Shown here: one piece after another, positions 63,896 to 64,000 of the stretch
How the letters are laid out: every line of letters begins with the position of its first letter
Numbering within the stretch: position 1 is the first letter of the stretch
Assembly (NCBI RefSeq): GCF_003074135.1
Contig: NZ_PPDK01000001.1
Location: forward strand, 2,914,001-2,978,000
Length of the DNA: 64,000 bases
DNA from: Euzebya tangerina
GTDB taxonomy: Bacteria > Actinomycetota > Nitriliruptoria > Euzebyales > Euzebyaceae
Direction of reading: 5' to 3'
The notes under the pieces: model-generated
Databases searched by the model: none
What the model saw: only the letters and a program-made list of their open reading frames with translations
Told to the model about the DNA's origin: nothing
Program-made: the position numbers and the translations under genes

Positions 63896-64000
63896 GGTCT
63901 GCTCCTGTCTCGTTGGGTGGTGACGCCCGGAGCGGGCGATCACCAACGAGGACGGAGCCGACGAAGGCCGATCGACAGCGTGCTGCCAGTATTGCTACAC
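63896..64000 (-). promoter_or_regulatory. upstream region of the VOC-SDR-DGPF-sigma operon
   Basis: About 105 bases to the window edge with no gene recognised. It holds the VOC ribosome binding site (acaggagcagacc on the minus strand) and a possible CAATACT -10 near 63992 that would lie at the far end. Confidence 0.3.

Overview
The window is a gene-dense stretch (over 90% coding) of a high-GC bacterial chromosome with strong third-position GC bias. It looks like an actinobacterium. Supporting signs are a complete division and cell wall (dcw) cluster that lacks ftsA and ends ftsZ-pgeF-yggS-sepF-yggT-divIVA, an actinobacterial-type SerC, DivIVA and SepF, and a tal-tkt / ctaA-ctaB / ABC-transporter block also known from mycobacteria and streptomycetes. 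MurE carries the meso-diaminopimelate (DAP) selective DNPR motif, and the succinylase DAP genes dapC, dapD and dapE are also present, so the wall is predicted to contain meso-DAP. murB inside the dcw cluster and the unusual fatty acid cluster argue against a close relative of Mycobacterium or Streptomyces; a deeper branch such as Nitriliruptoria is a guess only. No rRNA, tRNA, CRISPR array, insertion sequence or prophage was seen.

Layout. 1-6.1 kb: end of a sugar dehydrogenase, a 5'-3' exonuclease, a TPM-like lipoprotein, a J-domain protein, an SDR/DUF2867 protein, an AlkA-type glycosylase and a group 2 sigma factor. 6.3-10 kb: dapC, dapD, a 47-residue membrane protein and dapE. 10-19.1 kb: type IIA topoisomerase subunits (gyrB, gyrA) separated by ACT-domain, dus, maf and GGDEF-EAL genes, with an intrinsic terminator after gyrA. 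19.2-21.1 kb: a secreted protein and a DUF916-like membrane protein, resembling a WxL/WxL-interacting surface pair. 21.5-29.7 kb: 4-hydroxyphenylpyruvate dioxygenase, transaldolase and transketolase, heme A synthesis (ctaA, ctaB) and an ABC exporter. 29.8-36.6 kb: a type II fatty acid and lipid cluster (fabF, AMP-ligase, acpP, fabD, fabG, plsC-like), then serC. 37-58.3 kb: the dcw cluster from mraZ to a very long DivIVA. 58.3-61 kb: a proline-rich membrane protein, a zincin-like protein, lspA and an RluA-family synthase. 61.1-63.9 kb: a minus-strand operon of VOC, SDR, DGPF and ECF sigma genes.

Functional links. dapC/D/E feed meso-DAP to MurE. MurA-independent steps from MurB through MurC, D, E and F, MraY and MurG, with FtsW and FtsI, build the septal wall. 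FtsQ, FtsL, FtsZ and SepF form the divisome, and DivIVA marks the poles. mraZ is preceded by three GTGGG repeats at 10-bp spacing, the known MraZ operator architecture, so the cluster is probably self-regulated. Six successive junctions from murE to murC are 4-bp start/stop overlaps, implying translational coupling. Many genes outside operons have a TANNNT hexamer ending 6-9 nt before the start codon and no Shine-Dalgarno sequence, which points to widespread leaderless transcripts. The most unusual items are the hendecad-repeat DivIVA, the WxL/DUF916-like pair with an intercistronic hairpin, a fab cluster with an acyl ligase instead of fabH, a 15-bp tandem repeat inside murG, and an SDR that has lost its YxxxK motif.
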